In this document: positions 40,895 to 49,179 of the stretch, in pieces
Layout: the number at the start of each line of letters is the position of its first letter
How positions within the stretch are numbered: the stretch's first letter is position 1
NCBI GenBank assembly: GCA_046723355.1
Contig: JBKOUJ010000035.1
Location: 62,001 to 126,000 of the forward strand
DNA: 64,000 bases
Direction of reading: 5' to 3'
Source of the DNA: 13-2-20CM-68-14 sp046723355
GTDB taxonomy: Bacteria > Actinomycetota > Thermoleophilia > Gaiellales > Gaiellaceae
Position numbers and translations under genes: made by a program
The notes under the pieces: generated by a model
The model's input: only the letters and a program-made list of their open reading frames with translations
What the model was told of the DNA's origin: nothing
The model's database searches: none

Positions 40895-41604
40895 TCCGCT
40901 GGGACGCACCGGGGCCGTACGAAGTCGCGTTTTCGACCCGCGCAGGTGGAGTCAGCGAAGGCCCGTTCGAGTCGCTCAACCTCACCCACGGCCCGGCCTG
41001 GTGGGACTTTCGCGACGCCGACGAGAACGTGGTCGAGAATCGAACACGTGTCTGTCGCGCGATCGGCGCCGACCCGGCGCGGCTGACCGTCAACATCCAG
41101 CGCCACACGTCGGTCGTCCACCGCGCGCAGCCCGGCCGTCGGGAGATCGGAGACGCCCTCTGGACGGACGAGCCGGACACTCCGATGCTCTCGATCGGCG
41201 CCGACTGCGCCCTCGTCGCGCTGGTGCGGACGAACGGCGACCGTCCGGCCGCTGCGGTCGTCCACGCGGGGCGGATCGGGCTTCTCGCAGGCGTGCTCGA
41301 GGCGGCGGTCGGCACGCTCGGAGGTCGCATCTGGGCGGTGATCGGCGCGACGATCGGGCCCTGCTGCTATGCGGTCGGCGAGGACGTGGCCGGCCGGTAC
41401 CGCGAGCGCTTCGGCGCCGGGATCGTCCGCAGGGGCCACCTCGACCTCCCGACCGCGGCCGAGCGCGTGCTGCGCGAGGCCGGCTGCGCCTCGATCGAGC
41501 GTCTCGACCTCTGCACGTCTTGCCGGGCCGACCTGTTCTTCTCGTACCGCCGCGACGGCACCCCGCGCGGCGGCCACGGCGTGATCGCGCGTGTTCTCGG
41601 CTGA
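40891..41604 (+). CDS. pgeF: PgeF/YfiH-family protein (polyphenol oxidase domain)
   Basis: The 237-residue protein belongs to the Cu-oxidase_4/YfiH family; E. coli PgeF edits peptidoglycan precursors, and other members hydrolyse purine nucleosides. Visible signatures are FSTRAGGVSEGPFESLNL, GADCALVALV (Cys), VVHAGRIGLLAG (His; usually HAGWRG, here Arg replaces Trp) and IGPCCYAVGEDV. GTG 40891 overlaps the previous stop and the C-terminus overlaps yggS. Confidence 0.85.
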   Translation: MIRWDAPGPYEVAFSTRAGGVSEGPFESLNLTHGPAWWDFRDADENVVENRTRVCRAIGADPARLTVNIQRHTSVVHRAQPGRREIGDALWTDEPDTPMLSIGADCALVALVRTNGDRPAAAVVHAGRIGLLAGVLEAAVGTLGGRIWAVIGATIGPCCYAVGEDVAGRYRERFGAGIVRRGHLDLPTAAERVLREAGCASIERLDLCTSCRADLFFSYRRDGTPRGGHGVIARVLG

Positions 41605-42187
41605 CGACGTCCGCTCGAACTACGAGCGGATTCGGGGAGAGGTAGGCGAGGCGGTCACGATCGTTGCTGCTACCAAGTACGTCAACCTCGAGGACATGGC
41701 GGCGCTGGCCGAGGCCGGCGTCGAGGTCGTGGGCGAGAACCGGGCTCAGGATCTCGAGGCGAAGCACGCCGCCTACGGCGACGCCTTCCGCTGGCACTTC
41801 ATCGGCCACCTGCAGAGCCGCAAGGCAAAGATCGTGAACCACACATGCGAGCTCGTCCATTCACTGTCCTCCGAATCCGCGGCGAAGCGGCTGGAGATCC
41901 CGGCTCTCGTCGAGGTCAACCTCTCGGGCGAGGAGACGAAGTCAGGCGTGCACGAGGCCGAGCTCGACGCGCTGCTCGAGGCCTACCCGCGGGTCCGGGG
42001 GCTGATGACGATGCCGCCCGAGACGGCCGACCCAGAGGCCTCGCGACCCTACTTCCGCCGGCTGCGCGAGCTCGCCGCCGAGCGCGGCCTCGCCGAGCTG
42101 TCGATGGGCACGAGCCAGGACTACCGCGTCGCCGTCGAGGAGGGTGCAACGCTGATCCGAATCGGCTCCGTTCTCCACCAAGGTTAG
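41591..42187 (+). CDS. yggS: YggS-family PLP homeostasis protein
   Basis: The 198-residue single-domain TIM-barrel PLP carrier has IVAATKYV with the PLP Lys (about 28), GENRAQDLEAK, WHFIGHLQSRKAK, VEVNLSGEETKSG, GLMTMPP and SMGTSQDYRVAVEEGATLIRIG. It buffers free PLP in the cytosol. In Gram-positives this gene sits with sepF, yggT and divIVA, as here. Confidence 0.95.
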   Translation: MFSADDVRSNYERIRGEVGEAVTIVAATKYVNLEDMAALAEAGVEVVGENRAQDLEAKHAAYGDAFRWHFIGHLQSRKAKIVNHTCELVHSLSSESAAKRLEIPALVEVNLSGEETKSGVHEAELDALLEAYPRVRGLMTMPPETADPEASRPYFRRLRELAAERGLAELSMGTSQDYRVAVEEGATLIRIGSVLHQG

Positions 42188-42199
42188 AATCGGCTGGAA

Positions 42200-42757
42200 A
42201 TGGGGTTCGCGGACGTCTGGAGTCGCACGCTCGTCTACTTCGGGATCGCCGAGGAGGACGACGAGTGGGACGAGGACGGGTACGTCACCGAGGAGGAGCT
42301 CGAGCGCACCTACAGCGAGCGACCGAACGTCCGCCGGCTGACGCCGCGCAGCAGCAAGCGCGACTTCGACGACTGGACGGATCCCGACGCGGACGAGACG
42401 CGCATAGCCACGCGCCCACGCCGGCGCGAGCGGCGCGCCGAGGTGGCACCGATGCCGGGGCCGACGCCCGTCCCCTCGGTGCGCGTCCACCTCGTCGTTC
42501 CACACACGTTCCAGGACGCGCAGCAGATCGCCGATCGCTTCAAGGACGGGATCCCCGTGATCTTGAACCTGCAGGCCACGGAGCAGGAGCTTTCGAAGCG
42601 TCTGATCGACTTCACGAGCGGCCTGACCTACGCCCTCGACGGCGGCATGCAGCGCGTGGCGGACAAGGTTTTCCTGCTGACGCCGCGCAATGTCGAGGTC
42701 TCTGCGGAGGAGCGCGCCCGCCTGCTCGAGCGCGGCGGCTTCTTCAATCAGGCCTAA
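42200..42757 (+). CDS. sepF: Cell division protein SepF
   Basis: SepF tethers FtsZ to the membrane. The 185 residues begin with an amphipathic membrane-binding helix (GFADVWSRTLVYFG), then an acidic linker (about 20-95), then the SepF core: VHLVVPHTFQDAQQIADRFK, VILNLQATEQELSKRLIDF, TSGLTYALDGGMQRVADKVF. TAGAAT (42185-42190) is 9 nt before the ATG. Three palindromes start in its stop codon. Confidence 0.95.
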   Translation: MGFADVWSRTLVYFGIAEEDDEWDEDGYVTEEELERTYSERPNVRRLTPRSSKRDFDDWTDPDADETRIATRPRRRERRAEVAPMPGPTPVPSVRVHLVVPHTFQDAQQIADRFKDGIPVILNLQATEQELSKRLIDFTSGLTYALDGGMQRVADKVFLLTPRNVEVSAEERARLLERGGFFNQA

Positions 42758-42843
42758 GGCGTCGCTTGCGACGCCTTCTGCGAGGGCGCGCCGGCTTTGC
42801 CGGCGCGCCCGGATAATCCCGGGTCGCACCGGCTTCGCCGTGT
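42756..42843. repeat. Palindrome cluster after sepF
   Basis: AAGGCGTCGC-TT-GCGACGCCTT (42756-42777) is a perfect 10-bp hairpin beginning in the sepF stop. GGGCGCGCCGGC-TTT-GCCGGCGCGCCC (42784-42810) is a perfect 12-bp hairpin, and CACCGGC-TT-CGCCGTG (42828-42843) is a smaller one. The GGCGTCGCTTGCG motif recurs at 44908. The cluster may act as terminator and/or REP array. Confidence 0.6.
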
Positions 42844-42898
42844 TCAGCTCGAGAAGCGGACGTGTAGGAAGCGCGCAGGCTAGACCGAAAGCCTCTGT

Positions 42899-43207
42899 AT
42901 GGGCCTGAGCCCCCGTTCGATCCTGCTCTTCGACGCAGCCTCGTCGGCGGACCGGTTCATTTTCATCTTCATCTACGTCTACATCCTCCTGATCTTCATC
43001 TACGTCCTCAGCTCCTGGGTCCGGCTGCCGTACTCGCCCTGGTTGCGTCGGATTCAGGACTTCCTGCGTGACGTCTGCGAGCCGTACCTGCGCTTGTTCC
43101 GGCGGATCCTGCCGTCGTTCGGTCCGCTCGACCTCTCGCCCGTCGTCGCGGTGATCGTTCTGGTTGTCCTAGAGAAAGTGATCCACACGATCTTGAGCAA
43201 CTTCTGA
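42899..43207 (+). CDS. YggT-family membrane protein
   Basis: The 102-residue protein has two transmembrane helices (about 19-39, FIFIFIYVYILLIFIYVLSS; about 79-98, DLSPVVAVIVLVVLEKVI) with the YggT signature LRDVCEPYLRLFRRILPSFGPLDLSP between them. Members sit in the septum/envelope clusters; the role is unclear (osmotic, division). Confidence 0.9.
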   Translation: MGLSPRSILLFDAASSADRFIFIFIYVYILLIFIYVLSSWVRLPYSPWLRRIQDFLRDVCEPYLRLFRRILPSFGPLDLSPVVAVIVLVVLEKVIHTILSNF

Positions 43208-43225
43208 CCAGAAAGGAGGGCCATG

Positions 43226-43660
43226 ATGGCCTTTACACCGGTTGAGCTCAGACACGTCGGCTTCAAGCGCGGACTTTTCGGCTATCAGCGCGGATCCGTC
43301 GACGAGGCAATCGAGGAAGCGGTCGGCTCGTTCGAGACCGTCTGGCGCGAGCGGGCCGACTTCGCTGACCGGATCGAGCACCTCGAAGCCGACCTCAAAC
43401 GCCACCGCGAGCTGGAATCGCTGCTGCGCTCGACGCTGACGACAGCCGAGCAGGCAGCTCACGAGTTGCGCGACCAGGCGCGACGCGAGGCGGCGCTCGT
43501 CCTCGAGGAAGCCCACGCCGAGGCGCGGCGGATCACGCGTGACGCGATCGCCGAGCGCGAGCGGCTCGCGACGGAGATCCACCGGATCAAGGCGCTGCTC
43601 GGAGCCGCCCTCGACGCCGTCGGCGACGCGGACGGGGAGGTCCAGGCAGAGGCGGCCTAA
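43226..43660 (+). CDS. DivIVA-domain coiled-coil protein
   Basis: FTPVELRHVGFKRGLFGYQR followed by GSVDEAIEEA is the DivIVA N-terminal lipid-binding domain; the rest is coiled coil (about 35-130). At about 144 residues it is a short DivIVA, likely a septal or polar scaffold. Two ATGs are adjacent (43223, 43226). AGGAGG at 43214-43219 is spaced better for 43226. This is one of the few genes here with a strong Shine-Dalgarno, as expected inside a transcript. Confidence 0.88.
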   Translation: MAFTPVELRHVGFKRGLFGYQRGSVDEAIEEAVGSFETVWRERADFADRIEHLEADLKRHRELESLLRSTLTTAEQAAHELRDQARREAALVLEEAHAEARRITRDAIAERERLATEIHRIKALLGAALDAVGDADGEVQAEAA

Positions 43661-43690
43661 GCCGCTCGGCGCGAAATCTATACTGGCCTC

Positions 43691-43969
43691 ATGGCTGGGG
43701 CTTCGACTCGTTTGCGCGTGCGTGTCTCTCCGGGGGCGCGCTCCAACACGATCGTTGGCCGGCACGGCGACGGTTGGAAGGTCCGCGTCACGGCGCCCCC
43801 CGAGGACGGCAAAGCCAACGATGCGGTGCTGCGACTGCTCGCCGAGCGTCTCGATCTCCCCGGCGGTAGCGTCACCCTCGTTTCCGGGCTCTCCGGCCGG
43901 GACAAGATCGTCGAGCTGGCAGGCATCGACGCCGCCGACGCGGAGAGGCGGCTTGGACGACAAGGGTAG
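43691..43969 (+). CDS. DUF167/YggU-family protein
   Basis: The 92-residue alpha/beta protein has the family core LRVRVSPGARSNTIVG, VRVTAPPEDGKANDAVL and VSGLSGRDKIVELAG. Function unsettled; it usually lies in yggT/divIVA clusters as here. TATACT (43679-43684), a near-consensus -10, lies 6 nt before the ATG. Confidence 0.9.
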   Translation: MAGASTRLRVRVSPGARSNTIVGRHGDGWKVRVTAPPEDGKANDAVLRLLAERLDLPGGSVTLVSGLSGRDKIVELAGIDAADAERRLGRQG

Positions 43970-43973
43970 GCAG

Positions 43974-44348
43974 ATGAGCACACAGATCGACACGGAGCAC
44001 TTCCGCGCCCGCCTTCAGGAAGAGCGCAGCAAGGTGCTCGCTGCAATCGCGTATCTTCAGAAGGAGAACCCCGGCGCGATCGAGGACATCACCGGCGACC
44101 TCGCGCAGGGCCCCGGCGACAACCATCTCGCCGACCTTGCGACCGACACGATCGACCGCGAGATCGACGACACGCTCGAGGAGAACTCCGTGAACGTGCT
44201 CCGCGAGATCGACGCGGCGCTGAAGCGGATCGACGAAGGCACGTACGGCACCTGCATGGCCGGAGGCGAGCCGATCGAGCCCGAGCGGCTCGAGCACCTG
44301 CCATGGGCCACCCTGTGCGCCGAGCACGCCCGCGGGAGACGCGGTTGA
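43974..44348 (+). CDS. DksA/TraR-like protein with degenerate zinc finger
   Basis: The 124-residue protein has an N-terminal coiled coil with acidic tip (DTEHFRARLQEERSKVLAAI; DTIDREIDDTLEENSVNVLREIDAAL) and a C-terminal finger region YGTCMAGGEPIEPERLEHLP...LCAEHA. The usual finger is CxxC...CxxC; here only one Cys of each pair remains (C-M-A-G and C-A-E-H), so zinc binding would need His or is lost. It may still insert into the RNA polymerase secondary channel. It overlaps lspA (TTGA). Confidence 0.8.
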   Translation: MSTQIDTEHFRARLQEERSKVLAAIAYLQKENPGAIEDITGDLAQGPGDNHLADLATDTIDREIDDTLEENSVNVLREIDAALKRIDEGTYGTCMAGGEPIEPERLEHLPWATLCAEHARGRRG

Positions 44349-44875
44349 GCGAAGTCCGCGTCGGCTCCTCGACCGACGCTCTGACACCCATCTCGGTGGC
44401 GACGCGTTCGCTCGCGGCACGCAGGCCCCAGTGGATTGCGCTCGGACTTGTGGTCGGAGCGGCGATTCTCGCCGACCAGGTGACGAAGCACATCGTCTCG
44501 AGCCAGCTGGCCCTGGACGACTCCATCCATGTCCTCGGCCCCTTCTCGATCCACCACGTCCAGAACTCGGGCATCGCCTTCGGCCTGTTCGCGAACGCGA
44601 CGGCGTTCGTGACCGCGCTGACGGCGCTCGCGGTGGGGTGGATGCTCGTCTTCTTCGCCCGCTCAGGCGCCCGCCATCCGGTGCTCCCCGTCGCGCTCGG
44701 GCTGCTGATCGGCGGCAGCGCGTCGAACCTCGTCGACCGGATCCGGCTCGGGCACGTCACCGATTTCCTCGACTTTCGCTACTGGCCGGCGTTCAACCTC
44801 GCGGACACCTTCATCGTCGTCGGCGTGGCGATCCTCTTCGCCGCGATCCTGATCGGCGACGCTCGGTCACGGTAA
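44345..44875 (+). CDS. lspA: Lipoprotein signal peptidase (signal peptidase II)
   Basis: LspA cleaves the signal peptide of prolipoproteins. The protein (176 residues from TTG 44345) has four membrane helices and the catalytic Asp motifs: ILADQVTKHIV, HHVQNSGIAFGLF, GGSASNLVDRIRLGHVTDFLDF (first Asp pair) and FNLADTFIVVG (second Asp). The TTG overlaps the DksA-like stop. A REP-like palindrome pair follows. Confidence 0.94.
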   Translation: MSEVRVGSSTDALTPISVATRSLAARRPQWIALGLVVGAAILADQVTKHIVSSQLALDDSIHVLGPFSIHHVQNSGIAFGLFANATAFVTALTALAVGWMLVFFARSGARHPVLPVALGLLIGGSASNLVDRIRLGHVTDFLDFRYWPAFNLADTFIVVGVAILFAAILIGDARSR

Positions 44876-44907
44876 GGGTTTCAGTTCCATCCGGCGCGGC
44901 GGGCCGC

Positions 44908-44960
44908 GGCGTCGCTTGCGATGCCGCCCAAGAGGCCGCCCGATTCACTCGGGCGGCCGC
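44908..44960. repeat. Dispersed palindrome pair, copy A
   Basis: The pair comprises a hairpin GGCGTCGC-TT-GCGATGCC (44908-44925) and a 10-bp palindrome GGCCGCCCGA/TCGGGCGGCC with loop TTCAC (44934-44958). The stretch 44930-44960 is repeated base for base, in inverted orientation, at 56353-56383 after ispG. It lies 3' of lspA. Confidence 0.75.
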
Positions 44961-44975
44961 TAAACCCGGCTCAAG

Positions 44976-45872
44976 GTGAAAAAAAGGCTTCAGATCCCCC
45001 CAAAGGCTGCGGGAGAGCGGCTCGACCGCCTTGTTGCCTCGCTGCCGGAGGTCGGCTCGCGCGCGGAGGCTGAGCGCCTGCTCGGGGCGGCGGCCGTCCG
45101 TCTAGACGGTGAGCTGCGGCCCAAAAGCCACCGGCTCCAGGGCGGTGAACTGCTCGAGGTCGAGCTTCCAGACCAGGTCGCCCCCAGCCCCGAGGCGGAA
45201 GAGCGAGAACTCCGAATCGCGTACGAGGACGAACACCTGCTCGTCGTCGACAAGCCGGCGGGAGTCGTCGTCCATCCCTCGGTAGGGCACGGACACGGGA
45301 CCCTCGTGAACGCCCTGCTCGAGCGCGGGATCGCGGGCGGGGACGTGACGGAGCGCCCAGGGATCGTTCATCGCCTCGACCGCGACACCTCAGGGCTGCT
45401 CGTGGTCGCGCGCTCGCAGGAGGCGTACGAGCGGCTTCAGGGGCTCGTCCGCGAGCGGCGGCTGGACCGCCGCTACCTCGCGCTCGTTCGCGGCCGGCCA
45501 CGCTCGCGGACCGGCCGAATCGAGGCGCCGATCGGCCGCGATCGCCACGACCCGCTGCGGCATTCCCTTGACACGGACACTCCCCGCGAGGCGATCACGC
45601 ATTTCGAGGTGATCGAGCTCCTACCCGCGCACGCGTTCCTGTCGGTGCGCCTCGAGACCGGCCGCACGCACCAGATCCGCGTTCACCTGCAGGCAATCGA
45701 GCTCCCAGTCGTGGGCGACCCGGTCTACGGCGTGCCCGACCCGGAGCTGCGCCGTCAATTCCTGCACGCAAACCGGCTCAGCTTTCCGCACCCGCTGACC
45801 GGCGCAATGGTCGACGTCGAGTCGCCGCTCCCGGAGGACCTTCAGGCGGCGCTCGCGCGCTTCGCCTCGTAG
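44976..45872 (+). CDS. rluD: RluD-like 23S rRNA pseudouridine synthase
   Basis: The 298-residue enzyme has an N-terminal S4 domain (AAGERLDRLVASLPEVGSRA) and the RluA-type catalytic motif GIVHRLDRDTSGLLVVARS (Asp about 134), plus YLALVRG and ETGRTHQIRVHLQ. It isomerises uridines in 23S rRNA. The GTG 44976 start gives MKKRLQIPPKAAGERLD. The last 31 nt overlap the convergent GGDEF gene. Confidence 0.93.
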   Translation: MKKRLQIPPKAAGERLDRLVASLPEVGSRAEAERLLGAAAVRLDGELRPKSHRLQGGELLEVELPDQVAPSPEAEERELRIAYEDEHLLVVDKPAGVVVHPSVGHGHGTLVNALLERGIAGGDVTERPGIVHRLDRDTSGLLVVARSQEAYERLQGLVRERRLDRRYLALVRGRPRSRTGRIEAPIGRDRHDPLRHSLDTDTPREAITHFEVIELLPAHAFLSVRLETGRTHQIRVHLQAIELPVVGDPVYGVPDPELRRQFLHANRLSFPHPLTGAMVDVESPLPEDLQAALARFAS

Positions 45873-46795
45873 AGGCGTGCGTCGGCGACCGCAAAGAGCG
45901 TTTGCGCGTCCGCGCCGTCCGCGGGGTAATGAGTCATGCCGGCGCTGATCGAGACCGGTACCGGGAGCTCGCCGGACTTGACGAGCGCCGCGATCCGTGC
46001 TTGCAGGCGCGCGACGAACGCGGCCCCAGTGTCCTTGCCCGCCTCGACGAAGCAGGCCACGAACTCGTCGCCGCCCATCCGCCCGGCGAAGTCCGAGCGG
46101 CGTAGCTCGGACCGGAGGAGCTGCGCGACCCGGCGGAGCACGAGGTCGCCGGTCTGGTGCCCACGCGTGTCATTGATCCGCTTGAAGTCGTCGAAGTCGA
46201 GGAAGACGAGCGTGATGCCGGTTCCGTACCGCTCGGCGCGGTCGAGCTCGTGCTCGAGCTCACGCGTGAACGCAGCGTGGTTGAGCAGGTCCGTGAGCGG
46301 GTCGTGCCGGGCGCGGTAGGAAAGCTCGGCGGTCGCCCTGTCGAAGTACGCGACGACGCACTCGGTGACGAGCGTGTCGATCACGTTGTGGAGCCGCTCC
46401 TCGAGTGCGAGGACGTCTTCGGCGGCGAGCGCCGCGCCGCGCTCGCGGACGAGCCGCCAGAGCACCCGCCGAAGCAGTTGGAACTCGGTAACGATGTCGC
46501 GCGGGGCGAACCCCAGCGCCTCGCGCTCGCGCGCGTGGTCGCGGACGATCGCCGCGAGCGGGCTGCTCCTATGCAGCCGTTCGGGCTTCGGGTGTGCGAG
46601 ATGCGCCGCGAGCTCCGCGATGAACGTCGGCATGTCTCCCAGCTGGCCCACACGGCCGAGCCGGCCTAGCGGCGGAATCGTGTCTTCGCGGAGCCCCTCG
46701 TCGACTACTGCCAGGGCGAGGTCCCAGGCTCCGGTGCGGATCTCGTCGGCGAGATCGAGCAGTGTTCCCGAGGTCGGGGCGGCAACCGGCTCCAC
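45842..46795 (-). CDS. Diguanylate cyclase (GGDEF) with RsbR-like N-terminal helical domain
   Basis: The 317-residue protein carries an intact GGDEF active site (GRMGGDEFVACF, about 238-249) with DPLTDLLNHAAF and DFDDFKRINDTRGHQTGD upstream, so it should make cyclic di-GMP. No RxxD inhibitory site is evident five residues before GGDEF. The N-terminal 150 residues form a helical sensor (RDHAREREALGFAPRDIVTE) like RsbRD/histidine-kinase input domains and are probably cytosolic. Start GTG 46795. Confidence 0.9.
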   Translation of the reverse strand: MEPVAAPTSGTLLDLADEIRTGAWDLALAVVDEGLREDTIPPLGRLGRVGQLGDMPTFIAELAAHLAHPKPERLHRSSPLAAIVRDHAREREALGFAPRDIVTEFQLLRRVLWRLVRERGAALAAEDVLALEERLHNVIDTLVTECVVAYFDRATAELSYRARHDPLTDLLNHAAFTRELEHELDRAERYGTGITLVFLDFDDFKRINDTRGHQTGDLVLRRVAQLLRSELRRSDFAGRMGGDEFVACFVEAGKDTGAAFVARLQARIAALVKSGELPVPVSISAGMTHYPADGADAQTLFAVADARLYEAKRASAA

Positions 46796-46904
46796 ATTGG
46801 AGCTATCGGCATTCCCGATTGAAACTCAAGTAAGAGTTCTTTGAGAATGAGGCACCGAGCCGGCGGGCTAGGCCCCACCATGAAAGGGCTCTAAGCTGGC
46901 ATCC

Positions 46905-48173
46905 ATGGCGGTCGAGCAGCGCGTCGACGCGGAAGCCATCCGGGCGGGCCGGCAGCGGTTCGTCGCGCGCGGCATCGCGACCACGGATGTGGTGGTGGCG
47001 CGGGCCGACGGCGCGACGATCTGGGACACCGACGGCCGCGAATACCTCGACTTCGCGGGAGGGATTGCCTGCCAGAACCTGGGCCACGGCCCCGAGGCGA
47101 TCGTCCAGGCGATCCACGACCAGGCGGACCGATACCTGCACCAGTGCTTCATGGTCGGGCTCTACGAGCCGTACATCGAGGTCTGCAGGCGGCTGGACGA
47201 GCTCTGGCCCGGACATGCCGATACGAAGTCATTGCTGGTCAACTCCGGCGCCGAGGCGATCGAGAATGCGGTCAAGATCGCGCGGACCGCGACCGGGCGA
47301 CCGGGCGTCGTCGTCTTCGACCGCGCCTTCCACGGCCGCACGAACCTGACGATGGCGATGACCTCGAAGCTCGTTTACAAGAAGGGCTTCGGCCCGCTTG
47401 CCCCGGACGTCTATCGCGCGCCGGCGCCGTACGAGTACCGCGGCGTCGCGACCGCCGACGCGCTTGCGGGCCTCGAGCTTCTCTTCGCGCAGGACGTCGA
47501 CCCACAGTCGGTCGCGTGCATCGTCCTCGAGACGGTCCAGGGGGAGGGCGGCTTCATCCCGATGCCGGCCGACTTCGTGGAACAGCTCAGGGAGATCTGC
47601 AGGCGCCACGGGATCCTCTACGTGGCCGACGAGGTGCAGTCCGGGTGCGGGAGGACGGGGCGCGTCTGGGCGATCGAGCACCTGAACGTCGAGCCCGACC
47701 TGATCGTCTCCGGCAAGACGCTCGGCGGCGGGCTGCCGCTGGCCGCCGTCACGGGCCGCGCCGAGGTGATGGACTCGGTGCATCCCGGCGGCCTCGGCGG
47801 CACCTTCGGCGGCAACCCCGTCGCCTGCGCGGCAGCGTGCGCCGTCCTCGACGCGCTCGCCGAGCCCGGCTTCCGCGAGCGAGCCGAGACTATTGGCCGC
47901 CTCCTCCGCGGCCGCCTCGACGAGCTCGCTGAGCACGAGGCTTCGATCGGCGAGGCCAGGGGCCTCGGGCCGATGCGAGCGATCGAGTTCGTCGAGCGGT
48001 CCGGCGAGGTGACGAAGGCCGTCACGACCAGGGCTCGGGAAAACGCACTCCTGCTCCTCTCGTGCGGCCTCGACGGCAACGTGATCCGGCTTCTGCCGCC
48101 GCTCGCCGCGACCGACGAGGAGCTCGAGCGCGGCCTGGACATCCTCGCCCAGTCGGTCAAAACAGCCACCTGA
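46905..48173 (+). CDS. gabT: 4-aminobutyrate aminotransferase-like class III aminotransferase
   Basis: The 422-residue PLP enzyme shows YLDFAGGIACQNLGHGPEAI, LLVNSGAEAIENAVKIARTAT, AFHGRTNLTMAMT, ILYVADEVQSGCGRTG (PLP Asp) and SGKTLGGGLPLAAVTGRAEV (Schiff-base Lys, about 268). This fits GabT; ornithine or other omega-amino acids are possible substrates. TAAGCT (46892-46897) is 7 nt before the ATG. Confidence 0.9.
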   Translation: MAVEQRVDAEAIRAGRQRFVARGIATTDVVVARADGATIWDTDGREYLDFAGGIACQNLGHGPEAIVQAIHDQADRYLHQCFMVGLYEPYIEVCRRLDELWPGHADTKSLLVNSGAEAIENAVKIARTATGRPGVVVFDRAFHGRTNLTMAMTSKLVYKKGFGPLAPDVYRAPAPYEYRGVATADALAGLELLFAQDVDPQSVACIVLETVQGEGGFIPMPADFVEQLREICRRHGILYVADEVQSGCGRTGRVWAIEHLNVEPDLIVSGKTLGGGLPLAAVTGRAEVMDSVHPGGLGGTFGGNPVACAAACAVLDALAEPGFRERAETIGRLLRGRLDELAEHEASIGEARGLGPMRAIEFVERSGEVTKAVTTRARENALLLLSCGLDGNVIRLLPPLAATDEELERGLDILAQSVKTAT

Positions 48174-48175
48174 GG

Positions 48176-48306
48176 TACCATTCGGCCGTCCGTTCCACCG
48201 ACCCGGCGGGTCGGCTGGGTGGCGGTGCCGGTGCCGACGACGCCCGGTTCCACCCGGTTTCCGCCGGCAGCAGAGCAACGAAAACCAACAGAAGGGGGCT
48301 TAGCCC
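48176..48306 (+). promoter_or_regulatory. rpsB promoter and leader
   Basis: TACCAT (48176-48181) is a likely -10. Transcription would start near 48188 and leave a GC-rich leader of about 118 nt, unlike most genes here. The leader has several G/C tracts able to fold and ends in AAGGGGG (48292-48298), a Shine-Dalgarno site before GTG 48307. A leader this long before rpsB is where S2 autoregulation acts in other bacteria; no known consensus was recognised. Confidence 0.45.
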
Positions 48307-49179
48307 GTGGCAGTCGTCAGCATGCGAGAGCTTCTGGAAGCCGGAGTGCATTTCGGCCACCAGACGCGCCGCTGGAATCCGAAGATGAAGCGGTTCATCT
48401 TCGGCGAGCGCGGCGGCATCTACATCATCGATCTCCAGCAGACCCTCGAGCGCCTCGAGGAGGCGGCGGCGTTCTCCCGCAACCTCGCAGAGCGTGGCGG
48501 GTCGATTCTCTTCGTCGGCACCAAGAAGCAGGCCATGGACGCGATCGCCGAGCAGGCGACGCGGGTCGGCATGCCGTTCGTGAACCACCGCTGGCTCGGA
48601 GGCTTGCTCACGAACTGGCGGACGATCTCGAAGCGGATCGAGCGCCTGCACGAGCTGCGGCGCCTGCGCGAAGAGGGCCAGCTCGAGCTGCTGCCGCCGA
48701 AGGAACGCATCGCGATGCTGGCCGAGCTCGAGAAGCTCGACACGAACCTCGGCGGCGTCGCAGACATGCGAAAGCAGCCAGACGCGGTCTTCGTCATCGA
48801 CCTGCGCAAGGAGCAGCTCGCGATCCGAGAGGCGCGTCGGCTAGGGATGCCGGTCGTGGCCCTCGTGGACACGAACTGCGACCCGGACGAGGCCGACTAC
48901 GTGATTCCCGGCAACGACGACGCGATCCGCTCCTGCTTGCTCGTCACCCGCGTCGTCGCCGACGCGATCGAGGCCGGCAAGGCGAAGGTCTCGCAGGCGG
49001 AGATGGCTCAGCGGGCGGCCGAGCCCGAGCCTGAAGCTGAGGGGCCGAGCACCGAAGAGATCGCCGAGGAGCCCGCCTACGAGCAGGTCGGTGCGCGCGA
49101 GAGCGCCGGTGAGGAGGTCGCCACGGGCGTGGCGTCGCCGCCGGTTCCATCCGAGGCGTCGACGGAGGTGCCGGAATGA
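48307..49179 (+). CDS. rpsB: 30S ribosomal protein S2
   Basis: The 290 residues begin with VVSMRELLEAGVHFGHQTRR and contain WNPKMKRFIFGERGGIYIIDLQQT, FVNHRWLGGLLTNW and VALVDTNCDPDEADYVIPGNDDAIRS, all classic S2. The C-terminus carries an acidic Glu/Ala/Ser/Pro-rich extension of about 60 residues beyond the usual core. Its stop overlaps tsf (ATGA). Confidence 0.98.
   Translation: MAVVSMRELLEAGVHFGHQTRRWNPKMKRFIFGERGGIYIIDLQQTLERLEEAAAFSRNLAERGGSILFVGTKKQAMDAIAEQATRVGMPFVNHRWLGGLLTNWRTISKRIERLHELRRLREEGQLELLPPKERIAMLAELEKLDTNLGGVADMRKQPDAVFVIDLRKEQLAIREARRLGMPVVALVDTNCDPDEADYVIPGNDDAIRSCLLVTRVVADAIEAGKAKVSQAEMAQRAAEPEPEAEGPSTEEIAEEPAYEQVGARESAGEEVATGVASPPVPSEASTEVPE

Noticed and set aside
38447..40909. 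820-codon minus-strand open frame
   Set aside because: Antisense shadow of the DHH-CBS-CCA gene, with Arg/Asp/Val-rich low-information sequence.
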